Source: Rhodanobacteraceae bacterium
GTDB taxonomy: Bacteria > Pseudomonadota > Gammaproteobacteria > Xanthomonadales > Rhodanobacteraceae
Direction of reading: 5' to 3'
DNA length: 64,000 nucleotides
Assembly (NCBI GenBank): GCA_009996615.1
Contig: JAACZU010000001.1
Coordinates: 124,001-188,000, forward strand
Shown here one piece after another: positions 1-9,542 of this stretch. The translations under genes were made by a program, and so were the position numbers. Position 1 is the stretch's first letter, and every line of letters begins with the position of its first letter. The notes under the pieces are model-generated. The model was not told the DNA's origin. It saw only the letters and a program-made list of their open reading frames with translations, and made no database searches.

Positions 1-687
1 GAAGCGAACAAGCTGGTGCGCGCCGGCGATGCGCGCGTCACGCTGGTGGTCGGCAAGGACGAGTGGCCGCTGCCGATCCCGCTGGTGCGGCAGGGCGATC
101 GCTGGACGTTCGACACGCGCGCGGGCGAGGACGAGATCCTCAAGCGCCGCATCGGCCGCAACGAGCTCGATGCGATGAAGGTCTGCCTGGCGATCGTCGA
201 GGCGCAACGCGAGTACGCCGCGCACCACCTCGACCACGACGGCGTGCCGGTCTACGCGGCGCGCTTCGTCAGCCGGCCCGGCCACCACGACGGCCTGTAC
301 TGGCCGGTCGCCCAAGGCCCGAGCAGCCCGCTCGGCGCACTGCTCGCGGCCGCCGCCGACGAGGGCTACGTCGAGCAGGGCGCGCTGCGGCGCGAGCCGT
401 ACCACGGCTACTACTACCGCATCCTCACCCGGCAGGGGCAGGACGCGGCCGGCGGTGCGCGCGACTACCTGGTCAAGGGCAAGCTGATCGGCGGCTTCGC
501 CGTGCTCGCCTATCCGGCGCGCTGGGGCGCGTCCGGCCTGACCACGTTCATCGCCAGCGACGACGGCACGATCTACGCCCGGGATTTCGGCGCCGACACC
601 CAGGCCACCGCGCAGGCGGTGACCGAGTTCAACCCCGATAGTGGCTGGAAGCGCGAGCAGGTGGCGCAGGCGAAGCCGGCGGATTGA
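1..687 (+). CDS. DUF2950 family protein, 5' end cut off by the window
   Basis: The reading frame is open from base 1, so the true start lies upstream. About 228 codons are visible. The product resembles the DUF2950 family of secreted proteobacterial proteins: the stretches around YAARFVSRPGHHDGLYWPV and the GYYYRIL and GGFAVLAYPA segments are the family-like parts as I recall them. No enzyme function is known for the family. The signal peptide expected at the N-terminus is outside the window. The gene is followed by palindromic repeats and then a toxin-antitoxin pair, so it borders an accessory patch. Family assignment is from pattern recognition and the function is unknown. Confidence 0.75.
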   Translation, partial: EANKLVRAGDARVTLVVGKDEWPLPIPLVRQGDRWTFDTRAGEDEILKRRIGRNELDAMKVCLAIVEAQREYAAHHLDHDGVPVYAARFVSRPGHHDGLYWPVAQGPSSPLGALLAAAADEGYVEQGALRREPYHGYYYRILTRQGQDAAGGARDYLVKGKLIGGFAVLAYPARWGASGLTTFIASDDGTIYARDFGADTQATAQAVTEFNPDSGWKREQVAQAKPAD

Positions 688-699
688 ACGCCGCTTCAA

Positions 700-780
700 G
701 CCCCGCTCCGGCAGGAGAGCGGGGCAGGCGAAGCGCGACCTGAAGCCCCTTTCCCATCGGGAGAGGGGTTGGGGAGAGGG
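700..780. repeat. Two adjacent intergenic hairpin repeats
   Basis: Two imperfect palindromes lie back to back after the DUF2950 stop. In the first, GCCCCGCTC (700-708) pairs with GAGCGGGGC (717-725). In the second, CCCCTTTCCC (746-755) pairs with GGGAGAGGGG (759-768) and is followed by GGGGAGAGGG. Neither is followed by a T tract, so they look more like dispersed REP-type hairpins than a classical terminator, although the first could still end the upstream transcript. Confidence 0.5.
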
Positions 781-850
781 TTCGGGCGAAGTGTGGCGCA
801 CGATCCGAGGTACACCCGATCAAGTCGCGCACCATGATCTCGTTTGCCGT

Positions 851-871
851 TAATAACGCCGAGCGTTATTA
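851..871. promoter_or_regulatory. Palindromic operator, probable HigA/HigBA binding site
   Basis: A perfect inverted repeat: left arm TAATAACGC (851-859), three-base spacer CGA, right arm GCGTTATTA (863-871). It is strikingly AT-rich for this genome and its last base is the A of an ATG at 871, immediately before the higB start. HigA-type antitoxins repress their own operon by binding palindromes that overlap the promoter or start of higB. Position and symmetry strongly suggest that role here; binding itself is inferred. Confidence 0.7.
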
Positions 872-879
872 TGGCGTCC

Positions 880-1161
880 ATGTCGATCCAGTCCTTCCGC
901 TGCCCCGACACCCAGGCGCTGTTCGAGCGCCAGCGCTGCCGGCGCTTCGGCAACATCGAGACAGTGGCGCGGCGAAAGCTGGAGCAGTTGCACATGGCCG
1001 GCCGGCTGGACGATCTGCGCATTCCGCCCAACAACCGGCTGGAGGCGCTCAAAGGCGATCGCAAGGGCCAGTACAGCATCCGCATCAACGATCAATGGCG
1101 CGTGTGCTTCGTCTGGACAGGCACGGACGCCGAATCGGTCGAGATCGTGGACTACCATTGA
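880..1161 (+). CDS. higB: HigB-type toxin (RelE/ParE superfamily mRNA interferase)
   Basis: A 93-residue basic protein of the RelE/HigB fold. HigB toxins cleave ribosome-associated mRNA and are neutralised by HigA. The family-typical segments are RRKLEQLHMA, the PPNNRLEALKGDRKGQYSIRI region and the C-terminal NDQWRVCFVW. The toxin gene precedes the antitoxin, the usual hig order. ATG is available at 871 and 880; 880 gives the common length, and 871 would start on the last base of the palindrome. Neither has a Shine-Dalgarno sequence, so translation may be leaderless or weak. The higA start follows after 13 bases, with AGGAGG just after the higB stop. Confidence 0.85.
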   Translation: MSIQSFRCPDTQALFERQRCRRFGNIETVARRKLEQLHMAGRLDDLRIPPNNRLEALKGDRKGQYSIRINDQWRVCFVWTGTDAESVEIVDYH

Positions 1162-1174
1162 GGAGGCCAGACCC

Positions 1175-1480
1175 ATGGCTCGCAAGCTCAAGCCCATCCA
1201 CCCCGGCGAAATCCTGCGCGAGGAGTTCCTCGTGCCGCTGGGTATCAGCAACTACCGGCTGGCCAAGGAGATCGGCGTGCCGGCGCAGCGCATCGGCGAG
1301 ATCGTCGCCGGACGGCGCGCCATCACGGCCGATACCGACCTGCGCCTGTGCCGCTTCTTCGGCCTTTCCGATGGCTACTGGCTGCGCGGGCAGGCGCGTT
1401 ACGACACGGAAATGGCCCGGGAAGAGCTGCTCGGGGAACTGGCTAAGATCAAGCCGTGGCCCGGGGCCGCCGCTGCCTGA
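1175..1480 (+). CDS. higA: HigA-type antitoxin (XRE/HTH family)
   Basis: A 101-residue protein beginning with the HPGEILREEFL signature of the HigA (VapI/XRE) family, followed by a helix-turn-helix (about residues 25-60, with ISNYRLAKEIGV and the AQRIGEIVAGRRAIT recognition helix). It should bind HigB and repress the operon through the palindrome at 851-871. An AGGAGG Shine-Dalgarno at 1160-1165 sits 9 bases before the ATG, much stronger than anything in front of higB. That fits the excess of antitoxin usual in such pairs. It is co-transcribed with higB. Confidence 0.9.
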   Translation: MARKLKPIHPGEILREEFLVPLGISNYRLAKEIGVPAQRIGEIVAGRRAITADTDLRLCRFFGLSDGYWLRGQARYDTEMAREELLGELAKIKPWPGAAAA

Positions 1481-1600
1481 GCTGGCCGGGATGGCATCCA
1501 TGCGTGATGTCCGCGCGCGACCTTGCGTGTGCCACGACATCGCCGACGCGTTGGCATGAATCGCCGCCAACGGCAAAACGGCGCGACGCATGTTCGAGGA

Positions 1601-1759
1601 ATGCAACCCGTGATCCACGATCCGCAGCACACCATCGCCGCGCTGCGCGTGCTGCCCGACACGCGCCTTGTGCTCACCTTCGCCGACGGATTTTCCAAGG
1701 TCTGGTCAACCTCGTCGTCCCGGCGAAAGCCGGGACCCAGTGCCTTTGCAACCCGTTGA
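1601..1759 (+). pseudogene. Truncated DUF2442 family gene, 3' part replaced by a repeat
   Basis: From ATG 1601 the product starts MQPVIHDPQHTIAALRV and reaches TRLVLTFADGF, which resembles the first half of DUF2442 proteins (small, often toxin-antitoxin linked). After FADGFSKV the frame runs straight into the REP element at 1711 and ends at 1759 with residues translated from the repeat. About half of a normal DUF2442 domain is therefore missing. It lies just downstream of higBA. The call rests on a short match and could be a chance similarity. Confidence 0.4.
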
Positions 1760-1796
1760 AGACGCCGGGTTCCGGCTTTCGCCGGAACGACGAGGT
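1711..1796. repeat. Paired inverted REP-type element
   Basis: Two copies of a REP-like unit in opposite orientation. The left copy (1711-1741) contains CCCGGCGAAAGCCGGGACC and the right copy (about 1764-1796) contains GGTTCCGGCTTTCGCCGGAA followed by CGACGAGG. Each folds as a hairpin, and together they form a large cruciform-type pair. A single unit of the same family, in the right-hand orientation, recurs at 28953. The left copy interrupts the DUF2442 remnant. Confidence 0.75.
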
Positions 1797-1826
1797 TTCA
1801 CGTGTCCAGGCATTCCTTGATCGACA

Positions 1827-2040
1827 TCAGACCGCGCTGTAGCGCCCGGCGCCGTCGCGGCGTGCGCGGCCGATCGCGACCAGCGCGTCGAGGATCGTCG
1901 GCAGGCGCTCGCGCCAGCGGCCGCGGGTGGTGAACGCGCCGGCCAGCGCGGCTTCGTCGAGCGGTGCGCCGGCCGTGGCGAGCGCGTCGGCGACCGCGGC
2001 AGGTCGAGCAGCGCGGCCTGATCCGGGTGAATGTATGGGA
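1827..2040 (-). pseudogene. C-terminal remnant of a probable class I DNA methyltransferase
   Basis: On the minus strand, the residues before the stop at 1827 (ATAGAPLDEAALAGAF ... RGRWRERLPTILDALVAIGR ... GRYSAV) resemble the C-terminal winged-helix-like tail of large class I SAM-dependent DNA methyltransferases of Xanthomonadales. The upstream continuation HPDQAALLDLP is in another frame, implying a frameshift near 2000, and no catalytic methyltransferase motifs follow. I interpret it as a decayed remnant. The family call is from memory of the tail and is tentative; that there is no intact gene here is clear. Confidence 0.35.
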
Positions 2041-2252
2041 GGCGCGCGCGGGTCACGCCGGTGGGGGGCCACGTGCTGGTGCCGTTCGACGAGACGCAGC
2101 CGGCGCAGTTGATCCACATCAACGCCGATCGCGCCGACTCCACCACCATGGCCACATCGGCGTTGCTGCGCGGGTGTGGTCGTGACTGCCAGCGATTGCG
2201 ATCGGATCGCCAGGAAGCCGGCGGTTCGTTCCGGCCGGTGACAGGAGCGCGC

Positions 2253-4018
<1,766 letters not shown>

Positions 4019-4022
<4 letters not shown>

Positions 4023-6031
4023 ACGCACCGGCCGCCGCCAAGGTGCGCGTCAGCCGCGAGCACGCGCGCGAACTGATGCGGCAGATGGTGCTGATCCGCC
4101 GCTTCGAGGCGAAGTGCGCCGAGCTGTACGGGCAGGAGAAGATCCGCGGCTTCCTGCACCTGTACGACGGCGAGGAGGCGAACGCGGTCGGCGTGATGCA
4201 GGCGCTGACACCGGACGATGCGATCGTGGCGACCTACCGCGAGCACGGCCATGCGCTCGCGCGCGGCCTGCCGCTGACCGCGGTGATGGCCGAGATGTAC
4301 GGCAAGGCGACCGGCTGCAGCCACGGCCACGGCGGCTCGATGCACCTGTTCGACGCCGCGCACCGCTTCTACGGCGGCAACGCGATCGTCGGCGGCGGCC
4401 TGCCGCTGGCGGTCGGGCTGGCGCTGGCGGACAAGCTGCAGGGCCGCGCGCGCGTGACCTGCTGCATCTTCGGCGACGGCGCGGTCGCCGAGGGCGAGTT
4501 CCACGAGTCGATGAACCTGGCCGCGCTGTGGAAGCTGCCGGTGCTGTTCGTGTGCGAGAACAACCTCTACGCGATGGGCACCGCGCTGGAGCGCTCCGAG
4601 TCGGTGACCGACCTGTGCCGCCACGCCGCGTCGTATGGCATCGCGGCCGAGGTCGTCGACGGCATGAACGTGGTCGACGTCGAGGCGGCCGCGCGCCGCG
4701 CCGCCGAGGCGGTGCGCGCCGGCGGCGGGCCGCGCTTCCTCGAGAACCGCACCTACCGCTTCCGCGCGCATTCGATGTTCGATGCGGAGCTGTACCGCGA
4801 CAAGGCCGAGGTCGAGGCGTGGAAGCGGCGCGGGCCGATCGTGCGCTTCCGCGAATGGGCGCTCGCCAGCGGCACGCTGCATCCGGACGACCTCGACGCG
4901 ATCGAGGCCGAGGTCGCCGTCGCGATCGACGCGGCGGTCGCGTTTGCCGAGCAGTCGCCGTGGGAGCCGGTCGAGTCGCTGCTGCGCGACGTGTATGCGC
5001 CCGCGGCCGCCGCCGTCGCCGCGGAACCGGCCGCGCCGGATGCGGCGATGGGACGGCGCCGCCTGAGCTACCGCGACGCCGTGCGTGAGGCCTTGCGCGA
5101 GGCGCTGCGGCGCGACGCGCGCGTGTTCCTGATGGGCGAGGACGTCGGCCGCTACGGCGGTTCCTACGCCTGCTCGAAGGGCCTGCTGGCCGAGTTCGGC
5201 GAGGAACGCATCCGTGACACGCCGCTGTGCGAGTCCGGCTTCGTCGGCGCCGGCATCGGCGCCGCGCTCGGCGGCATGCATCCGATCGTCGAGGTGATGA
5301 CGATCAATTTCAGCCTGCTGGCGCTGGACCAGATCGTCAACAACGCGGCCACGCTGCGCCACATGTCCGGCGGCCAGGTCGCGCTGCCGCTGGTGATCCG
5401 CATGGCCACCGGCGCCGGCCGCCAGCTTGCCGCGCAGCACTCGCACAGCCTGGAAGCCTGGTACGCGCACGTGCCCGGCATCCGCGCGGTGGCGCCGGCG
5501 ACCGTCGCCGACGCGCGCGGCATGCTGCGCGCCGCGCTGGCCGAGCCGAACCCGGTCGTGATGTTCGAGCACGCCACGCTCTACAACGACGAGGACGAAC
5601 TGCCGCTGGCCGCGCCGGAGGTCGACATCGACCACGCCGCGATCCGCCGGCCCGGCCGCGACGTCAGCCTGATCACCTACGGCGGCAGCCTGAAGAAGGC
5701 GCTCGCGGCGGCCGAGGTGCTGGCCGGACAGGGCATCGACGCCGAGGTGATCGACCTGCGCACGCTGCGCCCGCTGGACCTGCCGACGTTGCTCGGCTCG
5801 GTGCGGCGCACGCACCGCGCGGTGATCGTCGACGAGGGCTGGCGCACTGGCAGCCTCGCCGGCGAGATCGCCGCGCAGCTCGCCGAGCAGGCGTTCTACG
5901 ACCTCGACGCGCCGGTCGCGCGCGTGTGCAGCGCCGAGGTACCGATCCCGTATCCGCGCCACCTCGAACGGGCCGCGACGCCGCAGGTCGAGGACATCGT
6001 CGCCGCGGCCCACCGCGTGCTGCGGCGATGA
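4019..6031 (+). CDS. 2-oxo acid dehydrogenase E1, fused alpha and beta subunits
   Basis: A 670-residue thiamine-diphosphate decarboxylase in which the usually separate E1 alpha and E1 beta chains are joined. Alpha part (1-325): GDG at about 152 and the paired asparagines near 181 form the ThDP/Mg motif, with the [10 protein letters not shown] and GGSMHLFD segments typical of PDH/acetoin-type E1 alpha. An Ala/Pro-rich linker (about 325-345) leads to the beta part (from [10 protein letters not shown], about 350), with [10 protein letters not shown] and the transketolase C-domain VSLITYGG. It should decarboxylate a 2-oxo acid and reductively acylate the lipoyl group of the next gene product. ATGA overlaps join it to both neighbours. 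The substrate (pyruvate, acetoin or a branched 2-oxo acid) cannot be decided from sequence. Confidence 0.88.
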
Positions 6032-7266
6032 GCGAGTTCCGCATGCCCTCGCTCGGCGCGGACATGGAGGCCGGCACGCTGGTCGAATGGATGCGCCGCC
6101 CCGGCGAGCGCGTGCGCCGCGGCGACGCGATCGCCGCGGTCGAGACGCAGAAGGGCACGATCGAGATCGAGGCGTTCGAGAACGGCGTGCTGGACGACCT
6201 GCGCGTGCGGATCGGCGAACGCGTGCCGGTCGGCACGGTGCTGGCGTACATCCGCACCGATGCCGAGATCGCGCACGGGGTGGCGTCGGCGCCGGCGGGT
6301 GCCGTGGCCGCGCCGGCCGCCGTGCCGAGTGTTCCGGTTCCGACCGTCGCCGCGGCGGTTCCGCCCGCACGCGCTGCGCCCGCAGCCGCCGCCGCGCCGC
6401 GGCCGCGAATCACGCCGGCGGCCTGGCAGCGCGCGCGGCAGCGCGACCTCGATCCGGCGACGCTCGCGCCCGGCGCCGATGGCGTGATCGGCCTGCGCGA
6501 GGTCGAGACGGCGCCGGCACCCGTACCCGCACCTGTGCCATCGCCGACATCCACGCCTGCACCAACGCCGGCGCCGGCACGTCCGGCCAAGCCGGGCCTC
6601 GACCTCGACGAGATGCGCCGCGCGATCGCCGTCGCGATGGCGCGTTCGTGGCGCGAGATCCCGCATTACTTCGTCGGCTCGCAGATCGACCTGACGCCGC
6701 TGCTGGCGTGGCTCGAACGCGAGAACGCGCAGCGCCCGGTGCCGGCGCGCCTGCACTACGCGGCGCCGCTGATCAAGGCGACCGCGCTCGCGCTGAAGGC
6801 GGTGCCGGCGCTGAACGGCCAGTATGGCGAGCGCGGTTTCGAGCCGGCCGCGCAGGTGCACCTCGGCGTCGCGGTCGCGCTGCGCGGCGGCGGCCTGGTC
6901 GCACCGGCCATCCTCGACGCCGACACGCTCGAGCTGGCCGAGCTGATGCGGCGCCTCGACGACCTCGTCGCGCGCGTGCGCGGCGGCCGCCTGCGCAGCT
7001 CGGAGATGAGCGCGGCGACCGCGACCTTGTCGATCCTCGGCGAGGGCACCGCCGACACGCTGCAGCCGGTGATCTACCCGCCGCAGGTCGCGATCGTCGG
7101 CTGCGGCCGCCTCGTCGAGCGGGCGTGGGCACACGACGGCGCGCTCAGCGTGCGCCGGACCATGACGATCACGGTCGGCGGCGACCACCGCGTCAGCGAC
7201 GGCCGCACCGCGGCGAAGTTCCTGAACCATCTCGATGCGCTGCTGCACGCGCCGGAGCAACTGTGA
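6028..7266 (+). CDS. Dihydrolipoamide acyltransferase E2
   Basis: A 412-residue E2. The N-terminal lipoyl domain (1-80) carries the lipoylation lysine K42 in [16 protein letters not shown], with Gln in place of the more common Asp-Lys context. An Ala/Pro/Val-rich linker is followed by a peripheral-subunit-binding domain (about 125-160), a second linker rich in P, A and T, and a catalytic acyltransferase domain (about 190-412). The latter ends with the HRVSDG active-site motif (His387, Asp391). It transfers the acyl group made by E1 from lipoate to CoA, or here possibly to a carrier protein. No E3 (lipoamide dehydrogenase) gene is nearby, so E3 must be shared. Confidence 0.88.
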   Translation: MSEFRMPSLGADMEAGTLVEWMRRPGERVRRGDAIAAVETQKGTIEIEAFENGVLDDLRVRIGERVPVGTVLAYIRTDAEIAHGVASAPAGAVAAPAAVPSVPVPTVAAAVPPARAAPAAAAAPRPRITPAAWQRARQRDLDPATLAPGADGVIGLREVETAPAPVPAPVPSPTSTPAPTPAPARPAKPGLDLDEMRRAIAVAMARSWREIPHYFVGSQIDLTPLLAWLERENAQRPVPARLHYAAPLIKATALALKAVPALNGQYGERGFEPAAQVHLGVAVALRGGGLVAPAILDADTLELAELMRRLDDLVARVRGGRLRSSEMSAATATLSILGEGTADTLQPVIYPPQVAIVGCGRLVERAWAHDGALSVRRTMTITVGGDHRVSDGRTAAKFLNHLDALLHAPEQL

Positions 7267-7529
7267 ACACGATGGCAGCCGAAGCGCTGGTGCGTGAGGC
7301 CCTGTACGCGGTCGCGCCGGAGCTCGAGGGCGAACCGCTCGAACCCGCGCGCCGCTTTCGCGACCAGTTCGATTTCGATTCGATGGATTTCCTGCGCTAC
7401 GTCGTCGAATTGCACCGCCTCACCGGCCTGGACATCCCCGAGCGCGACTACCCGCAACTGGAGACGCTGGCCGGCGCGGCGGCATGGCTCGCGGAGCATC
7501 TCGCCACAGGCGGCGCGGCGGCGCGCTGA
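7263..7529 (+). CDS. Acyl carrier protein
   Basis: An 88-residue acidic phosphopantetheine-binding protein. The attachment serine lies in FDFDSMDFLRYV (Ser40 from the GTG start), a good match to the D-S-[LM] motif. The GTG at 7263 overlaps the E2 stop (GTGA) and has GGAG five bases upstream; an ATG at 7272 is the alternative. It is the last gene of the ligase-E1-E2-ACP operon. A dedicated carrier protein beside a dehydrogenase complex suggests that the acyl product is passed to a carrier thiol, for instance as a primer for a condensing enzyme, instead of or besides CoA. That role is inference. Confidence 0.8.
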   Translation: MNTMAAEALVREALYAVAPELEGEPLEPARRFRDQFDFDSMDFLRYVVELHRLTGLDIPERDYPQLETLAGAAAWLAEHLATGGAAAR

Positions 7530-7580
7530 GATCGGCGGCGAACGGAGCGAGCGATGCCGCACGGCCGCGGGCCGTCCACG

Positions 7581-7600
7581 CCGGCCTTGCAGGCCGGTTC
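7581..7600 (+). terminator. Candidate terminator hairpin after the ACP operon
   Basis: CCGGCCT (7581-7587) and AGGCCGG (7591-7597) form a perfect 7-bp GC-rich stem with loop TGC, followed only by TTC. A smaller palindrome (ACGGCC/GGCCGT, 7561-7575) precedes it. The lack of a T run makes it a weak intrinsic terminator, but the position just past the operon fits. Confidence 0.35.
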
Positions 7601-7685
7601 GGTGCATGCATCGGCGCGTGCTGACGGCGACGCTCGATGCATGGCACCATGCGCGGCCACCATCTGACGCATGAAGCGAGGGGAT

Positions 7686-8249
7686 ATGCCTCATTATGTG
7701 CGGCTCGTCTACGCGAGCCGGGCCACGTTTGCATCCGCCCGCGAGGGGAGCGGCGTCGAGCGCGAGATCGCGCGCATCCTGATGCAGTCGCGGCGCAACA
7801 ATCCGCGCGACAACCTGGTCGGCGCGCTCTATTACGCCGACGGTTACTTCTTCCAGTGCCTGGAAGGCGAGGTCGCGGCGGTCGACACGGTGTATGCGCG
7901 CATTGCGTCCGACCCGCGCCATCAGGACGTGCAGGTGCTGATGCGCCAGGCGATCTCGGCGCCGGCCTTCACCGGCTGGGCGATGAAGTACGGTTCGATC
8001 GCGGGCGAGGTGAAGGCATTGATGGCGCGCTTCGGACGACGGGAATTCAATCCTTACTCGTTCGACGAGCCGGTCATTGCCGGCATGCTCGACCTGCTGC
8101 GCAGCACCCCGGACGTGCCGGTCGCGGTGGCCGAGCCGGCGCCTGTGGCTCCGGGGGCGAGCGACGCGCGCGGGCGGCTCAGCCTGGCCTTGAGCGTGGC
8201 CTCGCTGGCGGTCGCGGTGGCGGCGCTGCTGGTGGCGTTGCTGCGCTGA
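7686..8249 (+). CDS. BLUF-domain blue-light sensor with C-terminal membrane anchor
   Basis: A 187-residue protein. Residues 3-95 are a BLUF (FAD-binding blue-light sensing) domain: Tyr9 in RLVYAS, Asn38/39 in SRRNNPRDNLVGAL, Gln57 in GYFFQCLEG and the Trp in FTGWAMKY match the residues that drive the BLUF photocycle. After an Ala/Pro-rich linker, residues about 163-187 form one strongly hydrophobic helix ending at the C-terminus, so the sensor would be tail-anchored with the BLUF domain in the cytoplasm. There is no output enzyme domain. ATG 7686 is preceded by a GAGGGG stretch; ATG 7671 is an alternative. The output partner is unknown. Confidence 0.88.
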   Translation: MPHYVRLVYASRATFASAREGSGVEREIARILMQSRRNNPRDNLVGALYYADGYFFQCLEGEVAAVDTVYARIASDPRHQDVQVLMRQAISAPAFTGWAMKYGSIAGEVKALMARFGRREFNPYSFDEPVIAGMLDLLRSTPDVPVAVAEPAPVAPGASDARGRLSLALSVASLAVAVAALLVALLR

Positions 8250-8344
8250 CGCGCGGGTGGAAGCGGCGGCGCGTTCGCGCCCCGTGTGCCTGAGCCATTC
8301 GCCCGGCCCGGGGCGTGGTGCGTCCGCCGGGTGCGGTTCCGAGG

Positions 8345-9295
8345 CTATTCCGCCGCGCGCTTCGCCTCGGCCGTGCCGAGAACTTCCGGCTGGCTGATGC
8401 GGCGCGCGCGGCTGATCAGCGGATGCACCAGCACCGCGCCGAGGATGATCGCGACCCCGAGGTAGAACATCGGCGTCAGCTCGCGCTGCTCGCCGAGCAG
8501 CACGATCGCCAGCGCGATCGCGTAGACCGGCTCCAGGTTGATCGCCAGCTGCGCCGCGAACGCGCTCATTTGGCGCAGCGCGACCAGCGACAGCGTGAAC
8601 GGCAGCAGCGTGCAGGCGAGCGACAGGCCGAGCAGCAGCAGCGCATCGTGCGTGTCCGGCAGCACGAACGGGCTGCCGGCGAAGGCCGGAAACAGCAGCG
8701 GCATCAGCGGCGCGAGCACGGTCAGCGTCAGCGTGCCGGCGCCGAGCTCCAGTCCGGTCACCGCGAGCGGGTCGGCATGTTCGACCAGGCGCTTGTTGAG
8801 CGAGCCGAAGATCGCGACCAGCAGCGCCGACAGCGCGCCGACCGCGATGCCGAGCCGCATCGACGCCGGCACGCCGCCGACGACCAGCGCGACGCCCGGC
8901 AGCACCGCGATGCCGAGGAACAGCTCGCGCGCGGAGAAGCGCCGGCGCGCCAGCTTCGGCTCGATCAGCGCGGTCAGCGGCGTCGCCAGCGCCATGCAGG
9001 TCGCGCCGACCGAGGCGTTGGCGAGCTTTATCGCGCCGTAGAAGGTCAGCCAGTGCAGCGACACCAGCACGCCGATACCGGCGTAGGCGAGCGCCAGCCG
9101 CGGCGGCATCGCGCGCAGCCCGCGCCAGGTGCGCGGAATCAGCACCAGCGCGGCGACCACCAGCAGCATGCGCCACCACACCAGCGGCAGCGCGGCCAGC
9201 GTGATCAGCTTGCCGAAGATCGCAGTGAAACCCCACAGCAGCACGCAGAAATGGATCTGCAGCTGCGCGCGGGCGGCGGGGGACAACAGGCTCAT
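8345..9295 (-). CDS. EamA/DMT-family transporter
   Basis: A 316-residue polytopic membrane protein with about ten hydrophobic helices arranged as two EamA repeats (roughly 12-145 and 160-300). The hallmark FCVLLWGFTAIFGKL opens the first repeat and INLEPVYAIALAIVLLGE lies in the second. The family exports small metabolites such as amino acids or purines; the substrate here cannot be predicted. The ATG at 9295 begins MSLLSPAARAQ, just before the first helix. The gene converges on the BLUF gene and is divergent from the class IV aminotransferase. Confidence 0.85.
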   Translation of the reverse strand: MSLLSPAARAQLQIHFCVLLWGFTAIFGKLITLAALPLVWWRMLLVVAALVLIPRTWRGLRAMPPRLALAYAGIGVLVSLHWLTFYGAIKLANASVGATCMALATPLTALIEPKLARRRFSARELFLGIAVLPGVALVVGGVPASMRLGIAVGALSALLVAIFGSLNKRLVEHADPLAVTGLELGAGTLTLTVLAPLMPLLFPAFAGSPFVLPDTHDALLLLGLSLACTLLPFTLSLVALRQMSAFAAQLAINLEPVYAIALAIVLLGEQRELTPMFYLGVAIILGAVLVHPLISRARRISQPEVLGTAEAKRAAE

Positions 9296-9389
9296 GGGAC
9301 GCAATCCGGCAACGAACGGCCGCGGGGGAGGACGGCGGGCGCGCATCGTAGCGCAGCGTCCGCCACCTCGCGTGACATCGCCTGTCTTC

Positions 9390-9468
9390 GTAGGAGCGCA
9401 CCCTGTGCGCGACCGGCGCCCCGGTCCGATGACGGCCTTCACGGGTCGCGCACAGGGTGCGCTCCTGC
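9390..9468. repeat. Inverted pair of GTAGGAGCGC-type REP elements
   Basis: The left arm begins GTAGGAGCGCACCCTGTGCG at 9390 and the right arm, starting at about 9444 (GGTCGCGCACAGGGTGCGCT), is its near-exact reverse complement, separated by about 30 bases. Each arm also contains an internal palindrome. Elements starting GTAGGAGCG are familiar REP types in Pseudomonas and Xanthomonadales. The pair sits in the intergenic region between two divergent genes. Confidence 0.75.
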
Positions 9469-9542
9469 AAAAGAGCCACGGGGTTCCACCTTCGCCGGTT
9501 TCCGCGACAATCGCGCCCTCGACAACTGGCGCAGGGCACGGC

